The position numbers were made by a program, and so were the translations under genes. The notes under the pieces are model-generated. The model did not search any database and was not told the origin of the DNA. It worked only from the letters and a program-made list of their open reading frames with translations. From positions 26,104-90,103 of the forward strand of contig CAZRDM010000008.1 of the NCBI GenBank assembly GCA_964598845.1: DNA of 64,000 bases. The letters run 5' to 3'. How positions within the stretch are numbered: position 1 is the first letter of the stretch; each line of letters starts with the position of its first letter. Below, one piece after another: positions 33,388 through 41,841 of the stretch. This DNA is from FEN-987 sp964598845 (GTDB lineage: Archaea; Thermoproteota; Bathyarchaeia; 40CM-2-53-6).

Positions 33388-35148
33388 ATGGCCAGAAAGA
33401 GGAGGGAGAGCTACTGGGAGGAGAAGCTCGAGCAATTTTCCATAGATAGGCGAAAGCAAGGAACTCTCTACAACATAAAGGCAGTTCGTTCAATTTCAAC
33501 TCAATTTCGGCGATGGGAAAACAGCGTTGTGAAGCAATGGTTGAACAAGCGTCCTGAGCGAAAGAGGAAATTCGAAAACCTATCCGGAATCGCTCTGAAG
33601 AGGATTTACACTCCCCTTGATGTTTCTCACCACGATTATTCTAGGAAATCAGGATTAGCCGGAAGCTATCCTTACGCCCGAGGGATATACCCGACAATGT
33701 ACAGGAGTCGTCTGTGGACTATGCGTATGTTTTCCGGCTACGGAACTCCTGAAGATACTAATGCTCGACTAAAGTATCTCTTGAAGGAAGGCGAAACTGG
33801 TCTCAGCATCGCGTTCGATATGCCCACGTTGTACGGTTTCAACGCCGATCATGGGAGAGCTGAGGGCGAGGTGGGCAAATGTGGGGTCAACGTTTCATCG
33901 CTCAAAGACATGGAAATTATCCTTGAAGGTATTCCGCTGGATGAAGTCAGCACTTCGATGACAATCAACGCGCCCGCAGCTGCGCTTACATGCATGTACG
34001 TAGCCATCGCTCAAAGCCGGGGCATTCCCCTTCAGAGAATCCGAGGAACAGCGCAGACTGACATTCTCAAGGAATACGCTGCGCAGAAGGAATGGGTTTA
34101 CCCCCCTGAAGGGCATCTTCGAATCATACGTGACTTGATGCTTTACTCAACAAAACACATGCCCAACTGGAATTACATCAGTGTCAGCGGTTATCACATT
34201 CGCGAAGCCGGATCAAGTGCTCTGCAGGAACTAGCCTTTACCCTAGCAGATGGCTTTGCCTACGTCGATTTAGGAATAGAAGCGGGCCTGAAGGTTGACG
34301 AATTTGCACCTAGGCTTTCATTCTTCTTCAACTGTGGAATGGACTTCTTTGAGGAAATAGCGAAATTCCGAGCCGCACGCCGGATATGGGCAACCGTTCT
34401 GAAGGAGAAATATAACGCAAGAGATCCGAGATCAATGCTTTTGAGATTTCACACGCAGACCTCTGGCGTATCGTTGACGTGGCAGCAACCCCTGAACAAT
34501 ATCGTGCGAACAGCGGTTGAGGCCTTGGCTGCGGTGCTTGGAGGAACACAATCCCTTCATACGAATGCTTACGACGAAGCCTGGGCTCTGCCAACTGAGA
34601 AGGCAGCTCTAATAGCTCTCAGGACCCAGCAGATGGTGGCGGAAGAAAGCGGAGTCGCAGATGTCGTTGACCCGCTAGGCGGCTCATATTATGTTGAATG
34701 TCTGACTGACGAGATGGAACAGGGCACGTATGCGTACCTCGCAGCGATTGAAGAGATGGGCGGCGTCCTCGCGGCTCTCAAGAAAGGGTACATCCAACGT
34801 GAAATCTCAAACACGGCTTACAAGTACCAACACCAGTTGGAAACAGGGGATCGAGTCATCGTAGGTGTAAATTCATACAAGATAGATGAACTGTCGCCAA
34901 TCGAGACCCTCAAAATAGATGAGGCGGCCAGGTTGAGGCAAATCAAACGTCTAGGGGATCTTAAAGAGACAAGAGATGCCAGGGACGTGCGAGAAGCTCT
35001 GAAGGAATTGCGCAAGTCATTTGAGGATCCAAGCTCGAATTGCATCTACCCGATGCTCAAGGCCGTGAAGGCCTATGCAACGCTTGGCGAAATCGTTGAG
35101 GTAGGGAGACAGGTGTTCGGGGAATGGAAGGAGCCTTCCATACTCTAG
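33388..35148 (+). CDS. Acyl-CoA mutase large subunit, isobutyryl-CoA mutase-like residues
   Basis: 586 residues, the same B12-dependent mutase fold as its divergent neighbour but with a 60-residue longer, basic N-terminus. The two substrate-contact positions differ: Tyr89 is replaced by Phe (F115 in TMRMFSGYG) and Arg207 by Gln (Q233 in EYAAQKEWVYPP). The active-site His is kept (H270). Phe/Gln is the pair known for isobutyryl-CoA mutase, in contrast to Tyr/Arg in methylmalonyl-CoA mutase and Ile/Gln in 2-hydroxyisobutyryl-CoA mutase. The predicted substrate therefore lacks the free carboxylate. The B12-binding subunit gene follows 36 nt downstream. Confidence 0.9.
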   Translation: MARKRRESYWEEKLEQFSIDRRKQGTLYNIKAVRSISTQFRRWENSVVKQWLNKRPERKRKFENLSGIALKRIYTPLDVSHHDYSRKSGLAGSYPYARGIYPTMYRSRLWTMRMFSGYGTPEDTNARLKYLLKEGETGLSIAFDMPTLYGFNADHGRAEGEVGKCGVNVSSLKDMEIILEGIPLDEVSTSMTINAPAAALTCMYVAIAQSRGIPLQRIRGTAQTDILKEYAAQKEWVYPPEGHLRIIRDLMLYSTKHMPNWNYISVSGYHIREAGSSALQELAFTLADGFAYVDLGIEAGLKVDEFAPRLSFFFNCGMDFFEEIAKFRAARRIWATVLKEKYNARDPRSMLLRFHTQTSGVSLTWQQPLNNIVRTAVEALAAVLGGTQSLHTNAYDEAWALPTEKAALIALRTQQMVAEESGVADVVDPLGGSYYVECLTDEMEQGTYAYLAAIEEMGGVLAALKKGYIQREISNTAYKYQHQLETGDRVIVGVNSYKIDELSPIETLKIDEAARLRQIKRLGDLKETRDARDVREALKELRKSFEDPSSNCIYPMLKAVKAYATLGEIVEVGRQVFGEWKEPSIL

Positions 35149-35184
35149 CCGCTGACGGGAGGTGGGACGATCTCATCTACAAGG

Positions 35185-35668
35185 ATGATGACGAGAAAAT
35201 CAGCTCGCAAGCTCGGTACGAAGATTCAACAGAGAAGGATTAGAGTGCTGGTCGCGAAGCCCGGGCTAGAGTGACAGACAGCCTAACGGGCACGACCGCG
35301 GTGCGCTGGTCCTTTGCAGGGCCCTAAGAGACGCTGGCATGGAGGTCATCTATGGCGGGCTACTAACGAGTCCCGAGCAGGTGGCCCAAATGGCAGTCGA
35401 TGAAGATGTGGATGTGGCTGCCATGAGTCTGCTCAACGGTGCGCACATGACGGCTTTTCCCAAAGTAGCCAAGGCCCTCAAAGAGAAGGGTGCCGCCGAC
35501 ATTCTCCTAGTGGGAGGTGGAATCATTCCCGAAGAGGAAAGGCCACGCTTAGAGAAGCTGGGCATAACAGGGAACTTTGGCCCGGGCACACCACTAAGAA
35601 CGATCATAGACCACATAGTCGAGCGTGTAAAGAAGGAGCGCTGGAAAGAAGGGTCGAAGCCTAGGTAA
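35185..35668 (+). pseudogene. mcmA2: Mutase small (B12-binding) subunit, interrupted by 16 nt
   Basis: Encodes the cobalamin-binding small subunit, but in two frames. From ATG 35185 the frame gives a basic lead and IRVLVAKPGLE, then a TGA at 35271-35273. The rest of the family sequence resumes in another frame as GHDRGALVLCRALRDAGMEV (from 35288), followed by VDVAAMSLLNGAHM and a normal end at 35668. Leaving out exactly 35271-35286 rejoins the frames and restores the B12 motif D-x-H-x-x-G as LDGHDRGA. The rest of the gene looks well conserved, so the break is recent, a sequence error, or bypassed in some way. As read, no full-length subunit is made. Confidence 0.85.
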
Positions 35669-36098
35669 CCTTCTCCAAGTACTCTATGTCGAGTATTGAA
35701 CCGGTCCGCTTTGATCTTTCCTTGAAGACGACGCGCACCCTATCGCCGATTGACATGTTCCCCTTCGTTTTGTAGACAAGTCCCCCGTAGGCCTGGGGGA
35801 ACCGAACTAGGGCGACGCCCACAGGCTCTGCCAATTCTTTTCCATCAGCATCCCTATGGGATAGAGTGAAGGACTCGACCGTACCGATGCTTTCAATCTG
35901 AACGTATTCTTCGAGTTTCGACATGCACCGTTCGCAGTAGATCCTGGGAGGAAGATAATTAAGCTCACACCTATTGCAGCGGCTGGCGATTAGTCTTCCA
36001 TGCTCCATGATCTCTCGGAAGAACTTCTCTCCCGCCAGTCCGACGGTATAACGGAAATAGACGGGGAAATCACCTTCGACTATATTTGGGGAACTCAT
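35661..36098 (-). CDS. DUF35 zinc-ribbon/OB-fold protein
   Basis: 145 residues. An N-terminal helix is followed by a rubredoxin-like zinc ribbon (CNRCELNYLPPRIYCERC) and a C-terminal OB fold (GTVESFTLSH onward). Such proteins bind thiolase-superfamily enzymes and help hand over acyl-CoA intermediates, as in archaeal mevalonate synthesis and in steroid side-chain aldolases. Lies 7 nt downstream of a second DUF35 gene and the thiolase pair on the same strand. Its 3' end overlaps that of the interrupted mutase subunit by 8 nt. Confidence 0.88.
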   Translation of the reverse strand: MSSPNIVEGDFPVYFRYTVGLAGEKFFREIMEHGRLIASRCNRCELNYLPPRIYCERCMSKLEEYVQIESIGTVESFTLSHRDADGKELAEPVGVALVRFPQAYGGLVYKTKGNMSIGDRVRVVFKERSKRTGSILDIEYLEKVT

Positions 36099-36105
36099 GG
36101 CTCTC

Positions 36106-36600
36106 TCACGGGCCTACCAGTCTAAAGTATTTGATGTCCGTGATTGATCCAGTTCGCTCCGATGATGGTCTCCAGACGGCCTTGACTCGAAGCCCAATTC
36201 TAACGTCCTCGGGGCTTGTATCGCCGATCAGGTGTAGGAATCCGGCATTGGAGGATTCATCGATTTCTATGACGGCTGGGATGATGGGTGTCTTCAATCG
36301 AGTAGTATTGGCTGCAATGTGTGATACGGAAAACGTGTTGACCGTCCCTGTGTCAGGAAGATACACCCAACTAGTCGTACGCCTGAAACACCATTCACAG
36401 AAAACTCTCGGTGGAACCACAACTCTTCTACAATGTTCACATTTGATCCCGATGATTTTTCCTTGCTTGAGTTCCGAGAGGAATCGGCCGACAGCCAGTC
36501 CGGTTACCCATGCGTATCTTGCCTTTGGGTGATAGATTTCAGACAGAACTTTCCGCTGTTCAAAATCATCTTCCTTAAGATGTACTCCAGGGCGTTCCAA
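36106..36600 (-). CDS. DUF35 zinc-ribbon/OB-fold protein
   Basis: The zinc ribbon CEHCRRVVVPPRVFCEWC and OB-fold region GTVNTFSVSHIAANTT identify the family. The frame is open to 36675, but the first 25 codons would overlap the preceding thiolase and show no similarity. TTG 36600 gives a protein of 164 residues starting just before the family helix and leaves a 26-nt gap. Probably the partner of the thiolase-like protein directly upstream. Confidence 0.86.
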   Translation of the reverse strand: MERPGVHLKEDDFEQRKVLSEIYHPKARYAWVTGLAVGRFLSELKQGKIIGIKCEHCRRVVVPPRVFCEWCFRRTTSWVYLPDTGTVNTFSVSHIAANTTRLKTPIIPAVIEIDESSNAGFLHLIGDTSPEDVRIGLRVKAVWRPSSERTGSITDIKYFRLVGP

Positions 36601-36626
36601 ATTCTCTTTGACCAACGTCCTGTCAC

Positions 36627-37802
36627 CTATGAGCGCATAACAACGACCGTGCCTATCTGCATCAGGTCTCCCCAAGCTTGCGCAACGGCGGTTCTGGGGT
36701 CGCCTGCAATCTGCCTTTTGCCGGCTTCGCCTCGGAGTTGCCAGAAAAGTTCACATATCTTCATTAGCCCCGCCGCGGCTATCGGGTTGCCTACCCCCAG
36801 TAGCCCTCCCGATGGACAGATGGGCAGTTTCCCATCTCTTTCCGTGACACCTTCCGACGTGAGTCTGGGGGCTTCACCTTTCCGACAGAGCATCAACCCT
36901 TCCATATGGTGAAGTTCCTTGTAGTCAAATGGATCATATGGTTCCGCGAAGTCGATTTCTCTGCGCGGGTTATGGATTCCAGCCATCTCATACGCCATCC
37001 TCGCAGCGTTCGCAACATACCTCGGGAAGTACAGATCACGGTTTGTCCAATAGCTGGTGTCCAAGTTCCAACCGACCCCGTCAATCCAGACAGGTGAGTC
37101 GGTTACCTTGCGGGCAATGTGCTCAGAAGCCAGAATTACCGCACACGCTCCGTCGCTGACTGGGCTTATGTCAAGTCGTTGAACTGGCCAGGCTAGTACC
37201 TCTGAGTTCAGGACGTCTTGAAGCGTTATCTTCTCTTTGAGTTGCGCTGAAGGATGATCTAGGGCGTTCCGCTTGTTCTTAACGGCGACCTGAGCAATCT
37301 GGTCCTTCGGAATCTTGTATCTATGCATATAACGCTGCATTTCCAGAGCAAAAATCCAAATCAGATTTGGGCCGAGCGGTCTTTCTATCATGTTGTCAAA
37401 GATCGTGAGAAAAGCAGTCTGTGGGTGCGGTAAACAACTCGACATCTTCTCCTCTGCCACAACGAGGCAGGTATCGAAGAGACCGGAAGCGACATGCCAC
37501 CATCCGTGAATCGGAGTGAAGACACCAGTTCCACCCCCGACAAACGATCTGGAGTACGGTTTCCTCCAACCGCCGGCACCGTCAAGAAGATATTCGCCTT
37601 TCATGTGGACGCCGTCAAATGCGTCGGGAGCACTTCCCATAGCCACCGCTTCGATGTCTTCGATTCTTAGGCCGCTTGAATCTAGGGCTTGGCGAACAGC
37701 TTCAAAGGCCAGCTCTCGACCGGTTTCCTGCGCCCTTCGCATGAATTTGGTCATTCCCGCGCCCACTACTGCCACTCGTTTCTTGACGTGCATCATTCTC
37801 AC
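36627..37802 (-). CDS. Thiolase-like protein lacking catalytic residues
   Basis: 391 residues, thiolase superfamily of the SCP-x/lipid-transfer type. The nucleophilic cysteine position in the first half reads FVGGGTGVFTP (about residue 91) with no Cys. In the C-terminal half, the usual G-H-P is GVGNPIAAAG, so the histidine is also gone. Condensation or thiolysis by the usual mechanism is therefore not expected. Catalytically reduced members (for example Ltp2 with its DUF35 partner) act as retro-aldolases or structural halves of a heteromer. It overlaps the second thiolase by 4 nt and is followed by two DUF35 genes. Confidence 0.87.
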   Translation of the reverse strand: MRMMHVKKRVAVVGAGMTKFMRRAQETGRELAFEAVRQALDSSGLRIEDIEAVAMGSAPDAFDGVHMKGEYLLDGAGGWRKPYSRSFVGGGTGVFTPIHGWWHVASGLFDTCLVVAEEKMSSCLPHPQTAFLTIFDNMIERPLGPNLIWIFALEMQRYMHRYKIPKDQIAQVAVKNKRNALDHPSAQLKEKITLQDVLNSEVLAWPVQRLDISPVSDGACAVILASEHIARKVTDSPVWIDGVGWNLDTSYWTNRDLYFPRYVANAARMAYEMAGIHNPRREIDFAEPYDPFDYKELHHMEGLMLCRKGEAPRLTSEGVTERDGKLPICPSGGLLGVGNPIAAAGLMKICELFWQLRGEAGKRQIAGDPRTAVAQAWGDLMQIGTVVVMRS

Positions 37803-38950
37803 CTGTTGCTAAGAACGACAACAGCTCCACTAGCTGTAGGCACTCCTCTCCAGCACTGAGCTACTCCGGTCTGGGTTCCGTGAATTTGATGCGCTCCCGC
37901 TTGGCCGCGAAGCTGCAAAACAAGTTCGATCACACGAACCAGACCGCTCATCTCCAAGGCATGGCCCATCCCCAGGCTGCCGCCAGAGGGATTAACGGGT
38001 AGAATTCCATCGCGATCGAAAGCCCCCTGCTCCAAGAGCTTGTGCGCTGTCGCATCACCAGTTAGACCTATTGCCTCGGTGTGTTGTAGCTCCTTGTAGG
38101 AGTACGTGTCATCTACTTCTGCAACCTGAACCTCTCGAATCGGTCTCTCCAGTCTTGCCTGTTCATATGCTCGCTTCGCGGCTAATTTCGCGTAGATCGC
38201 CTCATTCCAGTCTCTGCTTTCGAGTGTCGAACTGTCCGAGGCCCAGCCCACTCCCTTGATCCAAACGGGGTCATCCCTAAGGTATTTCGCGACGCCTTCT
38301 GAAGCTAGAACAATCACCGCTGCCCCATCCGCTATGGGCGCGGTGTCTTCGAACGTGAGCGGACGTGAGATGAAATCCAGATTTCCTGCATTATGAAGAT
38401 CTACGAGTCCTCCATTCATGGCGAGGTTGTTCGAGAGAGCGTTTCGCCTATTCTTGGCAACGACCATCCTACAATGAGCGGGGGTCGCGCCTCGCGAGTG
38501 CAGGAATCTGCTCATCTCTAGCCCTGCAATGAAGCTCGCGTTAAGACCTAGAGGCCGTATGTATATCGGATCAAGAGCGAGGTCGTAGATTGAGGATATG
38601 TTCACTATCTCTGATGCTTTATTATGCGCTTCGACTCCGACGACATCAAAAATGTCTGTCGCGATCTGCATGTACGCCATTGCCAAGCTGTACATGCCAT
38701 CCGCACTCATAGTGCAAACCGGTTTGAGGATGCCGCCGAGCTGATCAGGCACGTACTCGTCGAAAATGCTTGTGCCTTCCCAGAAGTCCTCTGACGAGCA
38801 TACGAAGCTTTCTACGTCCCGTCTCGGATCAACGCCTGCATCTTCGTACGCCCTTACTGCTGCCTCGTAAATCATTTCTTTATAAGAAAACTCTGGTGTC
38901 GAGGGTCGGAGTTGTGTAATTCCAACTCCGACAATTGCAACGTTTCTCAT
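37799..38950 (-). CDS. Thiolase-superfamily protein (SCP-x type)
   Basis: 383 residues. The active-site cysteine candidate is C79 in KPVCTMSADGM, and the second-half histidine is present in GMGHALEMSG, although the following residue is Ala rather than Pro. The C-terminal cysteine in GVAQCWRG may correspond to the thiolase second Cys. It is coupled to the Cys-less thiolase-like gene (4-nt overlap), so the two may form a mixed dimer. A TTTAAA at about 38991-38996 upstream could be its promoter. Confidence 0.85.
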   Translation of the reverse strand: MRNVAIVGVGITQLRPSTPEFSYKEMIYEAAVRAYEDAGVDPRRDVESFVCSSEDFWEGTSIFDEYVPDQLGGILKPVCTMSADGMYSLAMAYMQIATDIFDVVGVEAHNKASEIVNISSIYDLALDPIYIRPLGLNASFIAGLEMSRFLHSRGATPAHCRMVVAKNRRNALSNNLAMNGGLVDLHNAGNLDFISRPLTFEDTAPIADGAAVIVLASEGVAKYLRDDPVWIKGVGWASDSSTLESRDWNEAIYAKLAAKRAYEQARLERPIREVQVAEVDDTYSYKELQHTEAIGLTGDATAHKLLEQGAFDRDGILPVNPSGGSLGMGHALEMSGLVRVIELVLQLRGQAGAHQIHGTQTGVAQCWRGVPTASGAVVVLSNR

Positions 38951-39118
38951 AAAGTACCCTCCGAATTACTACCAGCAACTCTGACTGAAATTTAAAGTGA
39001 TGTGGATTGCGGAAGCAGCATTTGACCATGTTACTTCTGCAACTTGGACAATAGGTTCATAATTGTCCGCATGCAATCGCCTGCTTCGGCCCCCGAGACA
39101 AGTCAAAGGTGAGGTAGG
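38951..39118. promoter_or_regulatory. Divergent promoter region between thiolase transcripts
   Basis: 168 bases between two divergent thiolase starts. The near-palindromic AAATTTAAAGT (38989-38999) lies 39-49 nt outside the minus-strand ATG and may be its TATA box. GGTGAGG just before 39119 is a likely ribosome site for the plus-strand gene. Confidence 0.4.
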
Positions 39119-40291
39119 ATGGCGACACCTGTTGCAAGCATTGTTTCGGGGGGAGTCTCCAAGTTTGGGGTTCGAGAGGGCCTATACGGTCGGGAACTGT
39201 TCGCTGAGGCTGCTAAGGAGGCCTTTGATCGTTGTTCAAACCTGGACCCCAAACGGGATATCCAAGCACTTTTTGTTGGAATGATGAGCGAGTCCTATGA
39301 GCATCAGGCGCATGTTGCGCCTCTGTTCCTAGACTGGGTTGGACTATTACCTATTCCAGCGTTTCGAACGGAAGGAGCATGCGCATCTTCGAGCGTAGCG
39401 ATGCGGACGGCGTTGTTCGCCATAGCTTCTGGCATGTATGATGTCGTTTTGGTTGGAGGCGTCGAAAAGATGACGCATGTAAGCACCACAGGCGTCACTG
39501 AGATTCTTGCCATGGCATCAGATTTCCCATTCGAGCAGTGGCATGGCATCTCGTTTCCAGGAATCTTCGCGATGATGGCGGTGGATCACATGCATCGATA
39601 TGGGACTACGGAAGAACAGATGGCTAGGGTGGCCGTCAAGAATCACGACCACGGTGTCCTTAATTCGAAAGCGCACTTTCAGAAGCGCATAACAGTTGGC
39701 GAAGTGCTATCTTCACGGCCCGTAGCATGGCCACTGAAGCTTTTTGATTGTTGTCCGCGGACTGACGGTGCAAGCTGCCTAGTGCTTACCTCACCTAGAG
39801 TTGCAAAGAAGTTTACGGATACTCCAGTACAGATCATGGGCTCCGGCCAAGCCCAAGACACTCTCAGCCTTTTTGAACGACAGAATTTCAGTACCATGAA
39901 TGTAACCAAGCTTGCATCACAGCAAGCCTACAAGATGGCGAATGTGAGCCCCGAGGACATCGATGTGGCCGAACTGCATGATTGCTTTACCATCGCCGAG
40001 ATCATAGCCTATGAAGATCTAGGATTCTGCGAAGCTGGTAGAGGAGGCAAACTCATCGAGGACGGAGTGACCCGTCTGGGAGGCAAGATGCCCGTGAACA
40101 CAAGTGGAGGACTGAAGGCAAAGGGGCATCCAGTTGGAGCCACAGGAGTAGCCCAAGCGTACGAGATCTATCTGCAGCTCACGAACCAGGCTGGAAAGAG
40201 GCAGGTTTCTCCGGCGGAGATCGGTCTTACCCAAAACGTAGGCGGCGCGGCTTCGACTGGAGTGGTCCACGTTTATCAGCGTGGTGATTAG
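39119..40291 (+). CDS. Thiolase (acyl-CoA acetyltransferase family)
   Basis: 390 residues with the catalytic set best preserved of the three: nucleophile C88 in RTEGACASSSVAMRT, and NTSGGLKAKGHPVGATGVAQ carrying the G-H-P histidine. The terminal Cys motif of classical thiolases is replaced by LTQNVGGAASTG, as in SCP-2 thiolases. It likely forms or cleaves 3-ketoacyl-CoA. A DUF35 gene follows 3 nt after the stop, so the two products probably form a complex, as in the archaeal acetoacetyl-CoA thiolase/HMG-CoA synthase assembly; no HMG-CoA synthase is present here. Confidence 0.92.
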   Translation: MATPVASIVSGGVSKFGVREGLYGRELFAEAAKEAFDRCSNLDPKRDIQALFVGMMSESYEHQAHVAPLFLDWVGLLPIPAFRTEGACASSSVAMRTALFAIASGMYDVVLVGGVEKMTHVSTTGVTEILAMASDFPFEQWHGISFPGIFAMMAVDHMHRYGTTEEQMARVAVKNHDHGVLNSKAHFQKRITVGEVLSSRPVAWPLKLFDCCPRTDGASCLVLTSPRVAKKFTDTPVQIMGSGQAQDTLSLFERQNFSTMNVTKLASQQAYKMANVSPEDIDVAELHDCFTIAEIIAYEDLGFCEAGRGGKLIEDGVTRLGGKMPVNTSGGLKAKGHPVGATGVAQAYEIYLQLTNQAGKRQVSPAEIGLTQNVGGAASTGVVHVYQRGD

Positions 40292-40294
40292 AAC

Positions 40295-40756
40295 ATGGAG
40301 AAAATGGCGACTTCAACGCTTACAACCCAAGAGAAGGATGCGTTCATCCGGGATGAAAATCGAACGATACTCCCGATAGTGGAGAACTTTTACAAGTTCT
40401 GCGGCCAAGGTAAGTTGATGGGTGTAAAGTGTCAACGGTGTGGCGCGCTACTGTGGCCTCCCCGAGTCGTATGTCCGAAATGCTTCTCTGGAGCTTTCGA
40501 TTGGATTCAATTTAGAGGAAAAGGAAAGCTCCTCACGTATACAATAATCCACTTCCCTCCGAGCCAATTCCAAGCTTTAGCGCCATATGCCGTGGGCATT
40601 CTGAAGTTGGAGGAAGGCCCTCAACTGCCTGGCATGATAAAGAATGTCAAATTGGAAGATCTTCGAATTGGAATGGATCTCCAAGTTGACTTCGAGACTG
40701 CACTTCCTAAAGAATGGCCGCGCTGGGCCCGGTACTTTTTCAAGCCTACGAGCTGA
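40295..40756 (+). CDS. DUF35 zinc-ribbon/OB-fold protein
   Basis: 153 residues. Helix, then zinc ribbon (CQRCGALLWPPRVVCPKC), then OB fold (GKGKLLTYTIIHFPP). Encoded 3 nt after the active thiolase and almost certainly its partner. ATG 40295 is used; a second Met at residue 4 is equally possible. Confidence 0.9.
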   Translation: MEKMATSTLTTQEKDAFIRDENRTILPIVENFYKFCGQGKLMGVKCQRCGALLWPPRVVCPKCFSGAFDWIQFRGKGKLLTYTIIHFPPSQFQALAPYAVGILKLEEGPQLPGMIKNVKLEDLRIGMDLQVDFETALPKEWPRWARYFFKPTS

Positions 40757-40887
40757 CAAGAAATAGCTTGGAGCATTCTCGTTCAACATTCACGCGTCTG
40801 ATTCCTACGGGAATTTTTGCCCCTGAAAATATTAATATCGGAATATTTGGAATGGGCCCCTTTCAGCAGACATCGGAAGGAAAAGCC

Positions 40888-41841
40888 ATGCTGAAGGCTG
40901 ACCTAGCAGGCGTTTTCCCGCGGTCGGAAACTCTCGTTGAAGCAACGAGGGCAAATGTGAGAGGCAGGCTATCCAGAGAACAATTAGATGCGGCCTTCGA
41001 CCGCGACTATGCCGCGCTTGTCAGCCTCCAAATGGAGGCGGATCTAGATCCTATTGTTGATGGGCAACTGAACTGGCAGGATCATTTCAGACCGTTTTCT
41101 GAGCTCTTCACCGGAATCAAGGTTGGAAGTCTGACGCGGTGGTTCGACAACAACACGTTCTACAGACAGCCAATAATTAGCGGTAAGATCGGATACCGGG
41201 GAACATCTCTTCAAAGATACTTCCGGGGTGACATACTTCCAGCTGAGGGTCGAAAGAAAGCGGTTCTTCCTGGGCCTTTGACCTTCGCGAAACTCTCACA
41301 GAACATGGCTTACCGTTCTCTGGCTGACTTGGTCGAGGACCTGGCCCGTGCGCTGAAGGACACAACCACTGAACTGTCAAAGGCGGGATACGAATACTTC
41401 CAGTTTGACGAACCCGCGCTCGTTTTCGACCAGATTGGGAAAGAAGAACTGGAAGCGGCAAGACGTGGTTTCGAAATCTGCGCTACAGGAACCGGAGGCG
41501 AAGTAGCTCTGAAGACCTACTTTGGCGATGTGGGCCACATTATGAACGCGCTCTTGGATTTCCCTGTTGACTGTATCGGGATAGATCTCTATGCTACGTC
41601 GATAGAGTCTCTCGCGAAGTATGACTTTGACATAAGCCTCAGCTGCGGCTGTGTCGATGGGAGAAACTCTTTGGTTGAATCACCCAATGATTTGAAAGGA
41701 CTTCTAGCAAGAGTCAGGGATAACGTGCGTTCCGAGCAACTGGTTATCAGCCCTAATTGCGATCTGGAGTTTCTCCCATACTCTGTTGCTGAGAAGAAGG
41801 TTCGACTCCTCTCAGAAACAAGAAAGGTAGTGAGCGAATAG
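40888..41841 (+). CDS. MetE-like protein without the zinc HxC motif
   Basis: Related to the barrel of cobalamin-independent methionine synthase. Seen: LPGPLTFAKLSQN, an EYFQFDEPALVFD strand, and SPNCDLEFLP near the end, matching the last zinc cysteine. The strand that should hold H-x-C reads ALKTYFGDV, so the zinc site is incomplete. The frame is open from 40714, but ATG 40888 has GGAAGGAA at 40873-40880 and follows an AATATTAATATC promoter-like element (40828-40839) at a sensible distance; ATG 40852 is an alternative. It ends where the complete MetE-like gene begins. Confidence 0.85.
   Translation: MLKADLAGVFPRSETLVEATRANVRGRLSREQLDAAFDRDYAALVSLQMEADLDPIVDGQLNWQDHFRPFSELFTGIKVGSLTRWFDNNTFYRQPIISGKIGYRGTSLQRYFRGDILPAEGRKKAVLPGPLTFAKLSQNMAYRSLADLVEDLARALKDTTTELSKAGYEYFQFDEPALVFDQIGKEELEAARRGFEICATGTGGEVALKTYFGDVGHIMNALLDFPVDCIGIDLYATSIESLAKYDFDISLSCGCVDGRNSLVESPNDLKGLLARVRDNVRSEQLVISPNCDLEFLPYSVAEKKVRLLSETRKVVSE

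Noticed and set aside
35250..35297. A standard archaeal bulge-helix-bulge intron in mcmA2
   Set aside because: Cutting at the exact 16-nt borders gives no 4-bp central helix (TGAC against GGGC). The fold that does form would place the cuts so as to delete the conserved KPGLD coding stretch. It is kept only as a remote possibility.
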